In this document: positions 54,443 to 64,000 of the stretch, piece by piece
Layout: each line of letters starts with the position of its first letter
How positions within the stretch are numbered: position 1 is the stretch's first letter
NCBI RefSeq assembly: GCF_021462265.1
Contig: NZ_JAJONF010000037.1
Span: 29,188-93,187 of the forward strand
Direction: 5' to 3'
DNA length: 64,000 nt
Source of the DNA: Streptomyces shenzhenensis
GTDB lineage: Bacteria; Actinomycetota; Actinomycetes; Streptomycetales; Streptomycetaceae
Program-made: the position numbers and the translations under genes
The notes under the pieces: generated by a model
What the model was told of the DNA's origin: nothing
What the model saw: only the letters and a program-made list of their open reading frames with translations
Databases searched by the model: none

Positions 54443-54650
54443 GTCTGTCCTCCCCATCTGTCATCGGAACCTGAGAGGTTCGCCCTGACCACGAATGTGA
54501 TCACGGCTTGCACCTTGGGTGGAGCCACTGACACAGCGGCCCGCTTTTCAGATGTGCCTCGCCCGCGCGGTAACGGGGGCCTGAGAGATTCAAGGGAGGG
54601 ACTTGCTCCTTCGGCGCCCCAGCGAAGACGGCTGGGGACTCTCCCGCGCG
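54443..54650 (-). promoter_or_regulatory. tandem glycine riboswitch upstream of gcvT
   Basis: On the minus strand the leader has GCGGGAGAGTCCCCAGCC, then GGCGCCGAAGGAGCAA and CTCTCAGGCCCC (first aptamer). After a variable part come GGGCGAACCTCTCAGGTTCC and ATGGGGAGGACAGA (second aptamer). These are the conserved cores of the two-aptamer glycine riboswitch. It ends about 44 bases before the gcvT start. Confidence 0.9.
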
Positions 54651-54852
54651 GATTCAAGCGGCCGGTATGCAGTTGGCGCGGACATCATTGCACGCCGCCC
54701 GGACGCACGGCAGGCCGGACTCGGCTGCTGGCTCTGTGACGCGGCTGTGGCAGGACGGGCACGGAATCGCGAGACACCGTAGATTACCTTTCCTTTACAT
54801 TAAGTGGGGAGAACCTTTCCTGAACCCCCAGGGAGGACGGAGGACGGTCACG

Positions 54853-55557
54853 GTGACAAGGACCACGGCATACGCCACGACGACGGGTGCCGCCCTGCCC
54901 CGGCAGCCGACGGCCCCGGCCCGCGAGCGGCGCGGCGAGTTCCCCCAGGCCCGGCCGCGCCCGCGCGCGGGGACCCCCGGCGCGCCGGTCGTCCGCGACC
55001 TGCGCGACCGCGCCGGGCACAGCCCGCACGGCCTGCTCTTCGGCCCCCGCGACCTGGTGGTGGTCACCGGGCTGCCCGGCAGCGGCAAGTCCACCCTGAT
55101 GCACCGCACCGTCCAGGGGATGCGGATCGACTCGCAGGACACCCGTGACCGCTGGGACGCCCGCCTGGCCCGCCTCCTGCCGTACGCCGTCTACCGCCCG
55201 CTGGTCCGCCTCGCCCACTACGCCGGGCTGCGCCGGGCCCTTCGCGCCGGCGAAGGAGTGGTCGTGCACGACTGCGGGACGCAGGCCTGGGTCCGCGACT
55301 GGCTGGCCCGCGCGGCCCGCCGTCGCGGCGGCACCCTGCACCTGCTCCTCCTGGACGTCACCGCCGGCACGGCACTGGACGGGCAGCGCGAGCGCGGCCG
55401 GGGCGTCTCCCGGTACGCCTTCCTGCGCCACCGCCGGGCGGCCGGCCGGCTGCTGCGCGCGGTGGAGAAGGGCGAACTGCCCGCGGGCGTCGGCTCGGCG
55501 GTCCTGCTGGACCGGGACGCGGCGGACGTACTGCGCCGGATCGCCTTCGCGAACTGA
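54853..55557 (+). CDS. P-loop AAA/kinase-like ATP-binding protein
   Basis: A 234-residue protein. LVVVTGLPGSGKSTLMHRTV is a clear Walker A, then RIDSQDTRDRW and VVVHDCGTQAW. LHLLLLDVTAGTALDGQRERGRGVSRYAFLRHRRAAGRLL resembles the lid of zeta-toxin/AAA_33 kinases. About 60 disordered Pro/Arg-rich residues precede the domain. GTG 54853 has GGAGGAC about 9 bases upstream. Its substrate is unknown; kinase-like modification of a small molecule is the best guess. Divergent from gcvT. Confidence 0.75.
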   Translation: MTRTTAYATTTGAALPRQPTAPARERRGEFPQARPRPRAGTPGAPVVRDLRDRAGHSPHGLLFGPRDLVVVTGLPGSGKSTLMHRTVQGMRIDSQDTRDRWDARLARLLPYAVYRPLVRLAHYAGLRRALRAGEGVVVHDCGTQAWVRDWLARAARRRGGTLHLLLLDVTAGTALDGQRERGRGVSRYAFLRHRRAAGRLLRAVEKGELPAGVGSAVLLDRDAADVLRRIAFAN

Positions 55558-55671
55558 TCCGCCCGCGCGGGCATCCCCTTCCCCGGCCGAACCGGCTGGT
55601 GGGGTGGCTTTGTCGGTGTCACCCGCTAGCCTTTCCAGCCTCAGCAGTGGTTCCCAGCAGGCGGTAGACAG

Positions 55672-56463
55672 ATGGACTTCCCGGCGGACGTTCCCGCGGA
55701 CTTCCCGGCACAGGCACACCCCCACCCGCACGGCGGGTGGCCCGGCAACGAACTGGAGGAGGTCCTGTCGGCCTCCCTCGGCGTACCCGCCGCGGCGGGC
55801 CGCCTCATCGAGGTACTGGGCCGGAGCTTCCTGTGGATCCCGCTGCCGGAGGGCGGCGGCCCGCACAGCGGCCCGCTGGACCTGCCCACGACGGAGATAG
55901 CGGGCCAGGTGTACGTGCCGGTCTTCAGCTCCGAGGAGCAGTTCCGCCTGGTGGCCGGCTCCCACCTGTCGTACACGGTCGCCCCGGCCGTCGAGTTCGC
56001 CCGCGGCCTGCCCCCGCAGGTCGGCATCGCGGTGAACCCCGGCGGGGTGGTCGGTGTCCCGCTGCCGCCGGAAGGGGTCGCCCAACTCTGCCGGGCCGGC
56101 CTCGGCGAGCTGGACGGCCCCGCCTCGGGCGGCCGGGTCCGCCTCTTCGAACCGGACTGGCAGGACGACCCGATGGACTTCCTGGCCGCCGCGTCGGCCG
56201 AGTTCGCCCAGATCGGCGTGGTCGCCGCGGCCCGCCGCTGCCTGGCCGCGGTCGAGACGGCGGACCCCGTGATGTTCGTGGGCGTGGAACTCTCCCAGTG
56301 GGAGGGCGACCTGCGCGCCCTGCCCCTGGAGGCCCTGGGCAAGGCGCTGGGCCGGGTGCCGGTGAAGTGGCCGGTGAACCTGGTCCTGCTCGACGTGGCC
56401 GACGACCCGGTGGGCCACTGGATGCGGGAGAACGTCCGCCCCTTCTATCAGTACGGCCACTGA
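55672..56463 (+). CDS. SseB-family (enhanced serine sensitivity) protein
   Basis: A 263-residue protein with an N-terminal SseB domain (ELEEVLSASLG, FLWIPLPEGG, YVPVFSSEEQFRLVAG, EFARGLPPQVGIAVNPGG). A C-terminal domain has FAQIGVVAAARRCLAAVETADPVMFVGVEL and ends ENVRPFYQYGH. SseB was named from altered serine sensitivity in E. coli; its biochemical role is unclear. Presence beside the serine/glycine unit is suggestive. A 9-bp perfect hairpin follows. Confidence 0.85.
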   Translation: MDFPADVPADFPAQAHPHPHGGWPGNELEEVLSASLGVPAAAGRLIEVLGRSFLWIPLPEGGGPHSGPLDLPTTEIAGQVYVPVFSSEEQFRLVAGSHLSYTVAPAVEFARGLPPQVGIAVNPGGVVGVPLPPEGVAQLCRAGLGELDGPASGGRVRLFEPDWQDDPMDFLAAASAEFAQIGVVAAARRCLAAVETADPVMFVGVELSQWEGDLRALPLEALGKALGRVPVKWPVNLVLLDVADDPVGHWMRENVRPFYQYGH

Positions 56464-56466
56464 AAG

Positions 56467-56489
56467 CGCCCCGCCGGGGAGGCGGGGCG
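56467..56489 (+). terminator. hairpin after the first SseB gene
   Basis: CGCCCCGCC (56467-56475) pairs perfectly with GGCGGGGCG (56481-56489) around a 5-base loop. There is no T tract, but its position 4 bases after the stop codon fits a terminator. Confidence 0.65.
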
Positions 56490-56645
56490 GTGCCGAGCTG
56501 CGGTTCGGCCGCCCGGGCGGGCTCGGCCACGACGAAACCCGCACCCGCCGACGGACAATCGGCGCCACCTCCCCTGGCGCTTAAGCTGTCTCCAAACGCG
56601 GGGCGGCCTCCATACGCGGGCCACCAGATGAAGGGGCGGTAACAC

Positions 56646-57443
56646 GTGAGCGCCAGCGGCACCGCGGCGACCGGTCAGGTCGAGCACATGCTGCGCCAGG
56701 TAACCCCCGGGCGCTACGACGCCTACGAGGCACTCCTCCGCGCCCTCGCCACGCCCTCCTCCGGCCAGATCTGGATGCTGCTCTGGCACGGCCAGGCCGG
56801 CTCTCCCGACGCCCAGTACGGGAACATGGAGGTCGACGGCCACGGTTACGCCCCCTGCGTGACCTCGGCCCAGGAGCTCTCCGCGAGCGGCTGGAACCGG
56901 TCGTACGAGGTGGTCGACGGCATCGACGTGGCCCGCACGCTCTACCCCGACCACTTCGGCCTCTGGCTCAACCCGCACGCCCCGGGCGGCGGCGTCGGCA
57001 TCCCCTGGCTGGACCTGCGCCGCATCGCCACCGGCCTGGACCGCCAGCCGGCCGGCCCGCTGCGGCTCACCGAACCGGCCATCGAGATCCCGCAGTTCTA
57101 CGCCCTGCTGACGCAGAACGCCCACCGTACCCCCCCGGTCCGCTCCCTGCGCCGCGCCTGGGTCCAGCCGGCGCTCGGGGCGCCGTACCTCGCGATCGGC
57201 CTGGACGTGTACGACACGTCGCCGCCGGCGGTGGACTCGGTACGGGCGATGATGCAGCAGTCGATCGGCGCGGCGCCGGACGGACTGCCGGTGTCGACGG
57301 TGGCGATGACCGACGAGTACGACCCGGTCGTGATGTGGATGCGGGCGACGGCACGCCCCTTCTACGACCGCGAGGCCCACGCCGCACTGCCACCGGCGCC
57401 GGCTTCGGGGTACGGGTATCCGCCGGCCCAGGGCGGCTATTGA
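56646..57443 (+). CDS. second SseB-like protein
   Basis: A 265-residue protein related to its neighbour. VEHMLRQVTPGRYDAYEALLRALATPSSGQIWMLLWHG replaces the first block, while ALLTQNAHRTPPVRSLRRAWVQP and MWMRATARPFYDREAHA match the SseB C-terminal domain. It ends in a Pro/Gly/Tyr-rich tail (PASGYGYPPAQGGY). The start is GTG 56646. Probably a diverged paralogue acting with the preceding protein; the function is not known. Confidence 0.78.
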   Translation: MSASGTAATGQVEHMLRQVTPGRYDAYEALLRALATPSSGQIWMLLWHGQAGSPDAQYGNMEVDGHGYAPCVTSAQELSASGWNRSYEVVDGIDVARTLYPDHFGLWLNPHAPGGGVGIPWLDLRRIATGLDRQPAGPLRLTEPAIEIPQFYALLTQNAHRTPPVRSLRRAWVQPALGAPYLAIGLDVYDTSPPAVDSVRAMMQQSIGAAPDGLPVSTVAMTDEYDPVVMWMRATARPFYDREAHAALPPAPASGYGYPPAQGGY

Positions 57444-57798
57444 CGCGCCGGAGCGCCCTCCCTCGGGCCGGTCGAGAGGGTTCACAAGCTTTGCGTGACC
57501 AACACATTTCTCCGCGCGTAGATGACGATGGAACGTTCCGTTCCGCCCGAATTCGACGTTAAATCCCAAGTGGCCCGCGTCCGAGAGGCGTTACCCACTG
57601 TTCGGATAACGGAATCCCTCGGACTGCATCACGGTTGCGCATACTTTCTTCGCCAGCTCTGGCGGGTGATCGCGGCGACGCTGAAGACTCGCCAGTCAGA
57701 CGCGAGGTCGGTTTAAACCTCGTGATCGAGCAAGTCGACAAAGCCGCAATCCGCGGCTGGCGTAGGCCGGTCACCGCCGGCGAGAGGGGTCGCTCACC
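57444..57798. promoter_or_regulatory. 355-base region upstream of the oligopeptide transporter
   Basis: This gap holds the promoter of the transporter genes. It is AT-richer from 57480 to 57725. A 64-codon frame at 57522-57716 has no family resemblance or ribosome site and is not called. GAGAGGGG lies 10 bases before the GTG at 57799. Confidence 0.5.
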
Positions 57799-58797
57799 GT
57801 GACCGCACCGATCGAGACCACCGGATCGGCAGCCGAGGCGCAGCCGGAAGCTGTGCTGGAGGGTGTTGACAGCCGGCAGATCGAGGGCCGTTCCCTCGGC
57901 CAGATCGCCTGGTCCCGGTTCAAGAGGGACAGGGTCGCCGTCGCGGGCGGCGTCGTTGTCGTCCTGCTGATCGTCGTCGCGATCCTCGCCCGGCCCATCC
58001 AGGCCATGTTCGGTCTCGACCCCAACGCCTTCCACCAGGAGCTGATCGACGCCAACACCTCGCTGCCGACCGGCGGCTGGGGTGGCATGAGCCTCGACCA
58101 CCCGCTGGGTGTGGACCCGAAGTTCGGCCGTGACATCGCCACCCGCATCCTGGAGGGCTCCTGGGTGTCGCTGGTGGTGGCCTTCGGCTCGACCATCCTG
58201 TCCAACGTGATCGGGGCGGTCCTCGGCGTCGTCGCCGGCTACTACGGCGGCCGCGTGGACTCGGTCATCAGCCGGCTGATGGACACCTTCCTCGCCTTCC
58301 CCCTCCTGCTGTTCGCCATCGCGATCTCCGCCACCCTGCAGGGCGGAGCGTTCGGCCTGAACGGACTCCCGCTGCACCTGAGCGTGCTCATCTTCGTCAT
58401 CGGCTTCTTCAACTGGCCCTATCTGGGCCGGATCGTGCGCGGCCAGACCCTCGCCCTGCGGGAGCGCGAGTTCGTCGACGCCTCCCGCGGCATGGGTGCC
58501 AAGGGCCCGTACATCCTGTTCCGTGAGCTGATGCCCAACCTGGTCGGTCCGATCATCGTCTACTCGACGCTGCTGATCCCGACCAACATCCTCTTCGAGG
58601 CGTCCCTCAGCTTCCTCGGCGTCGGCATCCAGCCCCCGCAGGCGTCCTGGGGCGGCATGCTCCGTGAAGCGGTGACGTACTACCAGGTCGATCCCGAGTA
58701 CATGATCGTGCCCGGCCTTGCCATCTTCGTGACCGTGCTGGCGTTCAACCTGCTCGGTGACGGTCTCCGCGACGCTCTCGACCCGCGCAGCCGCTGA
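57799..58797 (+). CDS. oligopeptide ABC transporter permease (OppC/DppC type)
   Basis: A 332-residue inner-membrane permease with an N-terminal cytosolic leader and about six helices. FVDASRGMGAKGPYILFRELMPN is the EAA loop that contacts the ATPases, and LLIPTNILFEASLSFLGVGIQPPQASWGGML is typical of DppC/OppC. It forms the channel with the OppB-like subunit encoded 3 kb downstream. The order permease-binding protein-permease-ATPase-ATPase is seen in other Streptomyces peptide transporters. Confidence 0.93.
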   Translation: MTAPIETTGSAAEAQPEAVLEGVDSRQIEGRSLGQIAWSRFKRDRVAVAGGVVVVLLIVVAILARPIQAMFGLDPNAFHQELIDANTSLPTGGWGGMSLDHPLGVDPKFGRDIATRILEGSWVSLVVAFGSTILSNVIGAVLGVVAGYYGGRVDSVISRLMDTFLAFPLLLFAIAISATLQGGAFGLNGLPLHLSVLIFVIGFFNWPYLGRIVRGQTLALREREFVDASRGMGAKGPYILFRELMPNLVGPIIVYSTLLIPTNILFEASLSFLGVGIQPPQASWGGMLREAVTYYQVDPEYMIVPGLAIFVTVLAFNLLGDGLRDALDPRSR

Positions 58798-58855
58798 GGC
58801 CTGCCGGCACCGAGAGCCCGACAAGTTTCCGACAATGGAGGGGAACCCACCCATC

Positions 58856-60607
58856 ATGCGAAGGTCAGCGCTGGCCGCGATCGCGGCCATCGGCTCCGCC
58901 ACCCTGCTGGTTGCAGGGTGCAGCAAGGCCGATGACAACAAGGACGGCAACGGCGGCAGTTCCGCCGCGGCCAACGCGGCTACCAAGGGTGTCGTCAACG
59001 CGTCCGACAAGAAGGGCGGCACGGTCACCTACGAGCTGTCCGACGTCCCGGACTCGTTCGACCCCGGTAACACGTACTACGCGTACATGTACAACTTCAG
59101 CCGGCTGTACGCCCGCCCGCTGATGACGTTCGAGCCCGGCCCCGGTTCCCAGGGCAACAAGCTGGTCCCGGACCTCGCCGCGAGCAAGGGCGTCCCGAGC
59201 GACGGCGGCAAGACCTGGACGTACAAGCTGCGTACGGGCCTGAAGTACCAGGACGGCACGGCGATCACGTCCAAGGACGTCAAGTACGCCGTCGAGCGTT
59301 CCAACTTCGCGCGTGACGTGCTCTCCCTCGGCCCGAACTACTTCCAGCAGTTCCTGGTCGGCGGCGACAAGTACAAGGGCCCCTACAAGGACAAGAGCGC
59401 CAAGGGCCTCACGTCCATCGAGACGCCGGACGACACCACGATCGTCTTCCACCTGAAGACGGCCTTCCAGGAGTTCGACTACCTGGTCTCGGCCCCGCAG
59501 ACGGCCCCGGTCCCGCAGGCCAAGGACAACGGCGTCGACTACGTCAAGAACATCGTGTCCTCGGGCTCGTACCAGTTCCAGAGCTACCAGGACGGCAAGC
59601 AGGCGGTGCTGGTCCGCAACAAGAACTGGGACCCGAAGACCGACCCGCTGCGCAAGCAGCTGCCGGACAAGATCGTCGTCAACCTGAAGGTCAACGCCGA
59701 GACGATCGACAAGGACGTCCAGGCCGGCGACGCGATCGACCTCGGCGGCACCGGTGTCCAGGCCGCCACGCAGGCCCAGGTGCTCACCGACGCCGGCAAG
59801 AAGGCCAACACGGACAACACCTACGGTGGCCGTCTGGTCTACATGGCGATCAACACCAAGCTGAAGCCGTTCGACAACGTCGCCTGCCGCAAGGCCGTCG
59901 AGTACGCGATCGACAAGGTCTCGGTGCAGACCGCCGAGGGCGGCCCGATCCGCGGTGACATCGCCACCACGGTGCTGCCGCCGGACATCACCGGCTACTC
60001 CAAGGCGGACGTCTACGCCACCACCGGCAACAAGGGTGACGTGGCCAAGGCCAAGGAGCAGCTGAAGACCTGCGGCAAGACGTCGATCAGCACCAACATC
60101 ACGGCCCGTTCGGACCGCCCGCAGGAGATCGACGCCGCCACGGCGATCATCAACTCGCTCAAGCAGGTCGGCATCAACGCCACCCTCAAGCAGTACCCGT
60201 CGGGCAAGTACTTCACCGACTACGCGGGTGTCCCGAACTTCGCCAACAAGCAGAACGTCGGCCTGATGATGATGCAGTGGGGCGCCGACTGGCCGTCCGG
60301 CTACGGCTTCCTGCAGCAGATCCTGAACGGCCAGGCGATCAGCCAGTCCGGTAACACCAACCTGTCGCAGTACGACAACAAGACGGTCAACGACCTGCTG
60401 GCCAAGGCGATCGGGACGCAGGACGACACCGCGCGCAACACCATCTACACGCAGATCGACAAGCAGACCATGGACGACGCCGCCCTCGTGCCGCTGACTT
60501 ACTTCAAGGTTCTGCTGGCCCGCCCGACCACCTTCACCAACCTGGTTTCCACGGCGGCCTTCAGCGGTCAGTACGACTACCTCAACATCGGCGTAGCGTC
60601 GAAGTAG
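58856..60607 (+). CDS. oligopeptide-binding lipoprotein (family 5 solute-binding)
   Basis: A 583-residue extracellular binding lipoprotein. MRRSALAAIAAIGSATLLVAGC is a lipoprotein signal with Cys22, then a Ser/Asn-rich linker. The mature part has KGGTVTYELSDVPDSFDPG, KTWTYKLRTGLKYQDGTAITSKDVKYAVERS (family 5 signature region), VACRKAVEYAIDK and MMMQWGADWPSGYGFLQQIL. It captures peptides for the adjacent permeases. The codon usage is strongly biased, as expected for high expression. GGAGGGG lies about 11 bases before the ATG. Confidence 0.95.
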   Translation: MRRSALAAIAAIGSATLLVAGCSKADDNKDGNGGSSAAANAATKGVVNASDKKGGTVTYELSDVPDSFDPGNTYYAYMYNFSRLYARPLMTFEPGPGSQGNKLVPDLAASKGVPSDGGKTWTYKLRTGLKYQDGTAITSKDVKYAVERSNFARDVLSLGPNYFQQFLVGGDKYKGPYKDKSAKGLTSIETPDDTTIVFHLKTAFQEFDYLVSAPQTAPVPQAKDNGVDYVKNIVSSGSYQFQSYQDGKQAVLVRNKNWDPKTDPLRKQLPDKIVVNLKVNAETIDKDVQAGDAIDLGGTGVQAATQAQVLTDAGKKANTDNTYGGRLVYMAINTKLKPFDNVACRKAVEYAIDKVSVQTAEGGPIRGDIATTVLPPDITGYSKADVYATTGNKGDVAKAKEQLKTCGKTSISTNITARSDRPQEIDAATAIINSLKQVGINATLKQYPSGKYFTDYAGVPNFANKQNVGLMMMQWGADWPSGYGFLQQILNGQAISQSGNTNLSQYDNKTVNDLLAKAIGTQDDTARNTIYTQIDKQTMDDAALVPLTYFKVLLARPTTFTNLVSTAAFSGQYDYLNIGVASK

Positions 60608-60634
60608 CAGCCCCGGAAGGCAGGTGAAGGCATT

Positions 60635-60666
60635 GGTGCTCGCGGGCCGAGAGGCCCGCGGGCACC
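60635..60666 (+). terminator. stem-loop between binding-protein and OppB-like genes
   Basis: GGTGCTCGCGGGCC (60635-60648) pairs with GGCCCGCGGGCACC (60653-60666) across GAGA, with one T-G pair. It has no T tract. In ABC operons such hairpins let the binding protein be made in excess of the membrane parts by protecting or partly terminating the message. Confidence 0.7.
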
Positions 60667-60679
60667 AGCGCCGATCCCC

Positions 60680-61687
60680 GTGATCTCGTACATCCTCCGT
60701 CGGACGCTCGCAGCGGTGATCCTGCTGCTGGTCGTCTCCGCGGTCACCTTCGCCATCTTCTTCGTGCTGCCGCGACTCGCCGGGCAGACCGCTGATCAGC
60801 TGGCGCAGCAGTACATCGGCAAGAGCCCGTCGAAGGCGGACATCGCCGCGGTCAAGCACAACCTCGGTCTGGACCAGCCCGTCTACGTCCAGTACTGGCA
60901 CTTCATCAAGGGGATCGTCTCCGGCGCCACCTACGACCTCGGCCCCACCACGGTGCACTGCAACGCACCGTGTTTCGGCTACTCCTTCAAGACCCACCAG
61001 GCGGTCTGGCCGCAGCTGACCTCCCGGATGCCGGTGACCCTGTCGCTGGCCTTCGGCGCGGCCGTGCTGTGGCTGGTCTCCGGCGTGGCGATCGGCGTCG
61101 TCTCCGCGCTGAAGCCCCGCTCGTTCTTCGACCGCACCTTCATGGGTGTGGCCCTCGCCGGCGTCTCGCTGCCCATGTTCTTCACGGGCAACCTGGCGAT
61201 CCTGCTCTTCACCTACCAGTGGCCGATCTTCGGCCGCACCTACGTCCCGTTGACCGAGAACCCGGCGCAGTGGGCCAACACCCTCATCCCCGCCTGGTGC
61301 TCGCTCGCTCTCCTGTATTCGGCCATCTACGCGCGGCTCACCCGCTCGGGCATGCTGGAGACGATGAACGAGGACTACATCCGCACGGCCCGCGCCAAGG
61401 GCCTGCGCGAGCGCAAGGTCGTCGTCCGGCACGGACTGCGTGCCGCGCTCACCCCGATCATCACCGTCTTCGGCATGGACCTCGGTCTGCTGCTCGGCGG
61501 CGCGGTGATCACCGAGACCGTGTTCTCGCTGCACGGCATCGGCCAGTACGCGGTGCAGGCCATCGACGACAACGACCTGCCCCCGATCCTCGGCGTGACC
61601 CTGCTCGCCGCCTTCTTCGTCGTGATCGCAAATCTCCTGGTGGACCTGCTCTACGCGGCCGCCGACCCGCGGGTGAGGCTCTCGTGA
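60680..61687 (+). CDS. oligopeptide ABC transporter permease (OppB/DppB type)
   Basis: A 335-residue permease. ISYILRRTLAAVILLLVVSAVTFAIFFVLPRLAG is the family N-terminus, DYIRTARAKGLRERKVVVRHGLRAALTPI the EAA loop, and GAVITETVFSLHGIGQYAVQAI a conserved helix. The protein starts at GTG 60680 and its stop overlaps the next gene (GTGA). It pairs with the OppC-like permease. Confidence 0.93.
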   Translation: MISYILRRTLAAVILLLVVSAVTFAIFFVLPRLAGQTADQLAQQYIGKSPSKADIAAVKHNLGLDQPVYVQYWHFIKGIVSGATYDLGPTTVHCNAPCFGYSFKTHQAVWPQLTSRMPVTLSLAFGAAVLWLVSGVAIGVVSALKPRSFFDRTFMGVALAGVSLPMFFTGNLAILLFTYQWPIFGRTYVPLTENPAQWANTLIPAWCSLALLYSAIYARLTRSGMLETMNEDYIRTARAKGLRERKVVVRHGLRAALTPIITVFGMDLGLLLGGAVITETVFSLHGIGQYAVQAIDDNDLPPILGVTLLAAFFVVIANLLVDLLYAAADPRVRLS

Positions 61688-62771
61688 CCGAACTCTCCAA
61701 GACCGGCGCCGCCGTGGGCGAGCCCACGCAGGCAGGCCCGTCCGACGCCTTCCTCGAAGTCCGCGACCTCAAGGTGCACTTCCCGACGGACGACGGCATC
61801 GTCAAGTCCGTCGACGGCCTCAGCTTCTCCCTGGAGAAGGGCAAGACCCTCTCCATCGTGGGCGAGTCCGGCTCCGGTAAGTCCGTCACCTCGCTCGCCA
61901 TCATGGGCCTGCACCGGCTCGGCCCCCGCGGCAAGAACGTCCAGATGTCCGGCGAGATCTGGCTGGGCGGCAACGAGCTGGTGAACGCGTCCCCGGACGA
62001 GGTGCGCCGGCTGCGCGGCCGCGAGATGGCGATGATCTTCCAGGACCCGCTGTCCGCGATGCACCCGTACTACAAGATCGGCGACCAGATCGTCGAGGCG
62101 TACCGGGTCCACCACGACGTCAGCAAGAAGGTCGCCCGCGCCCGCGCCATCGAGATGCTCGACCGGGTCGGCATCCCCGAGCCCGCCAAGCGCGTCGACG
62201 GCTACCCGCACGAGTTCTCCGGCGGTATGCGCCAGCGCGCCATGATCGCCATGGCCCTGGTCAACAACCCCGAGCTGCTCATCGCGGACGAGCCGACCAC
62301 CGCCCTCGACGTCACCGTCCAGGCGCAGATCCTCGACCTGATCCGCGACCTGCAGAAGGAGTTCGGTTCCGCGGTCATCCTCATCACCCACGACCTGGGT
62401 GTGGTGGCCGAGATCGCCGACGACGTCCTGGTGATGTACGGCGGCCGGTGCGTGGAGCGCGGCCCCGTCGACGAGATCTTCGAGAAGCCGCAGCACCCCT
62501 ACACCTGGGGCCTGCTGGGCTCGATGCCGCGCATCGACCGGGATACCTCCGACCGGCTCATCCCGGTCAAGGGCCAGCCGCCGAGCCTCATCAACGTCCC
62601 CTCGGGCTGCGCCTTCCACCCGCGCTGCCCGTACGCGGACCTCCCCAAGGGGAACGTCACCCGCACGGTCCGCCCCGAGCTGCAGCAGGTCGACGGCGGC
62701 CACTGGTCCGCCTGCCACCTGTCGGCAGAGGACCGCACGCGGATCTGGACCGAAGAGATTGCGCCGAAGCT

Positions 62772-62775
<4 letters not shown>
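61684..62775 (+). CDS. oligopeptide ABC transporter ATPase (OppD/DppD type)
   Basis: A 363-residue ATPase. Walker A GESGSGKSVTSLAI, Q-loop FQDPLSAMHPYYKIG, signature HEFSGGMRQRAMIAMAL and Walker B LLIADEPTTALDVT are intact, and the OppD/F C-terminal Cys-rich tail is present (GCAFHPRCPYADLPKGN). GTG start overlaps the OppB-like stop by 4 bases. Confidence 0.95.

Positions 62776-64000
<1,225 letters not shown>

Noticed and set aside
57522..57716. 64-codon ORF upstream of the transporter
   Set aside because: No ribosome site or recognisable feature; it lies in an AT-richer promoter-like region.
58865..61534. 889-codon open frame on the minus strand
   Set aside because: Antisense shadow of the peptide-binding protein and OppB-like permease, which have clear motifs and codon bias on the plus strand.

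Overview
The window is a very GC-rich actinobacterial chromosome segment, almost certainly Streptomyces. The evidence is a gamma-butyrolactone (GBL) signalling set, rare TTA codons confined to accessory genes, many GTG starts and ATGA/GTGA gene overlaps, and a serine/glycine-oligopeptide transport block typical of Streptomyces. Roughly 1-30 kb looks like specialised metabolism with its regulators, 30-50 kb is a defence and mobile-element region, and 50-64 kb is ordinary core metabolism.

1-13 kb: a long leftward operon-like run for amino-group-carrier-protein (LysW) chemistry. It starts with a DRE-TIM (HMGL-like) enzyme and continues with LysW, LysX, LysY, LysZ, a class I glutamine amidotransferase, an amino acid dehydrogenase, an AMP-forming acid ligase, a PLP aminotransferase, an FAH-family protein, a flavin/2Fe-2S reductase and an acyltransferase cut by the left edge. 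A divergent pair (Asp/Glu racemase-superfamily protein and SnoaL-like protein) runs rightward. The carrier protein ends in DWGQ instead of the usual DWGE, so the residue that normally holds the substrate is Gln. The organisation suggests a specialised non-proteinogenic amino acid pathway rather than lysine or arginine synthesis.

13-30 kb: regulators and export. There are two GBL-receptor-type TetR proteins, an AfsA-type GBL synthase, two SDRs, an OmpR-type regulator without its phosphoacceptor Asp, an IS701-transposase-like protein that has lost its first catalytic Asp pair, an ECF sigma factor and an MFS pump. Two near-identical palindromic operators (autoregulatory-element type) lie before the transposase-like gene and between the receptor and afsA genes. 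Next come a ThiF/E1-like adenylyltransferase coupled to an aspartate-carbamoyltransferase-like enzyme, a DHA2 exporter and an ArsR-type regulator. An SDR/TetR pair has three copies of its own operator.

30-50 kb: an NB-ARC/TPR (NLR-like) protein and a small partner protein share the same 20-residue glycine/asparagine-rich motif, at the N-terminus of one and near the C-terminus of the other. This is the arrangement expected for amyloid-type signalling in bacterial NLR cell-death systems. It is followed by RHS and transposase debris, then a two-component system and a Tat-exported hydrolase bracketed by two ~150-bp direct repeats. The right repeat abuts a tRNA-Thr-like 3' half. A frameshifted AbiEii remnant, a complete four-gene SMC-type anti-plasmid system (Wadjet, type II families) and a Uma2 nuclease follow.

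50-64 kb: sdaA-glyA-gcvH-gcvT with a tandem glycine riboswitch, a P-loop protein, two SseB-family proteins, and an oligopeptide ABC transporter whose last ATPase gene runs off the right edge.
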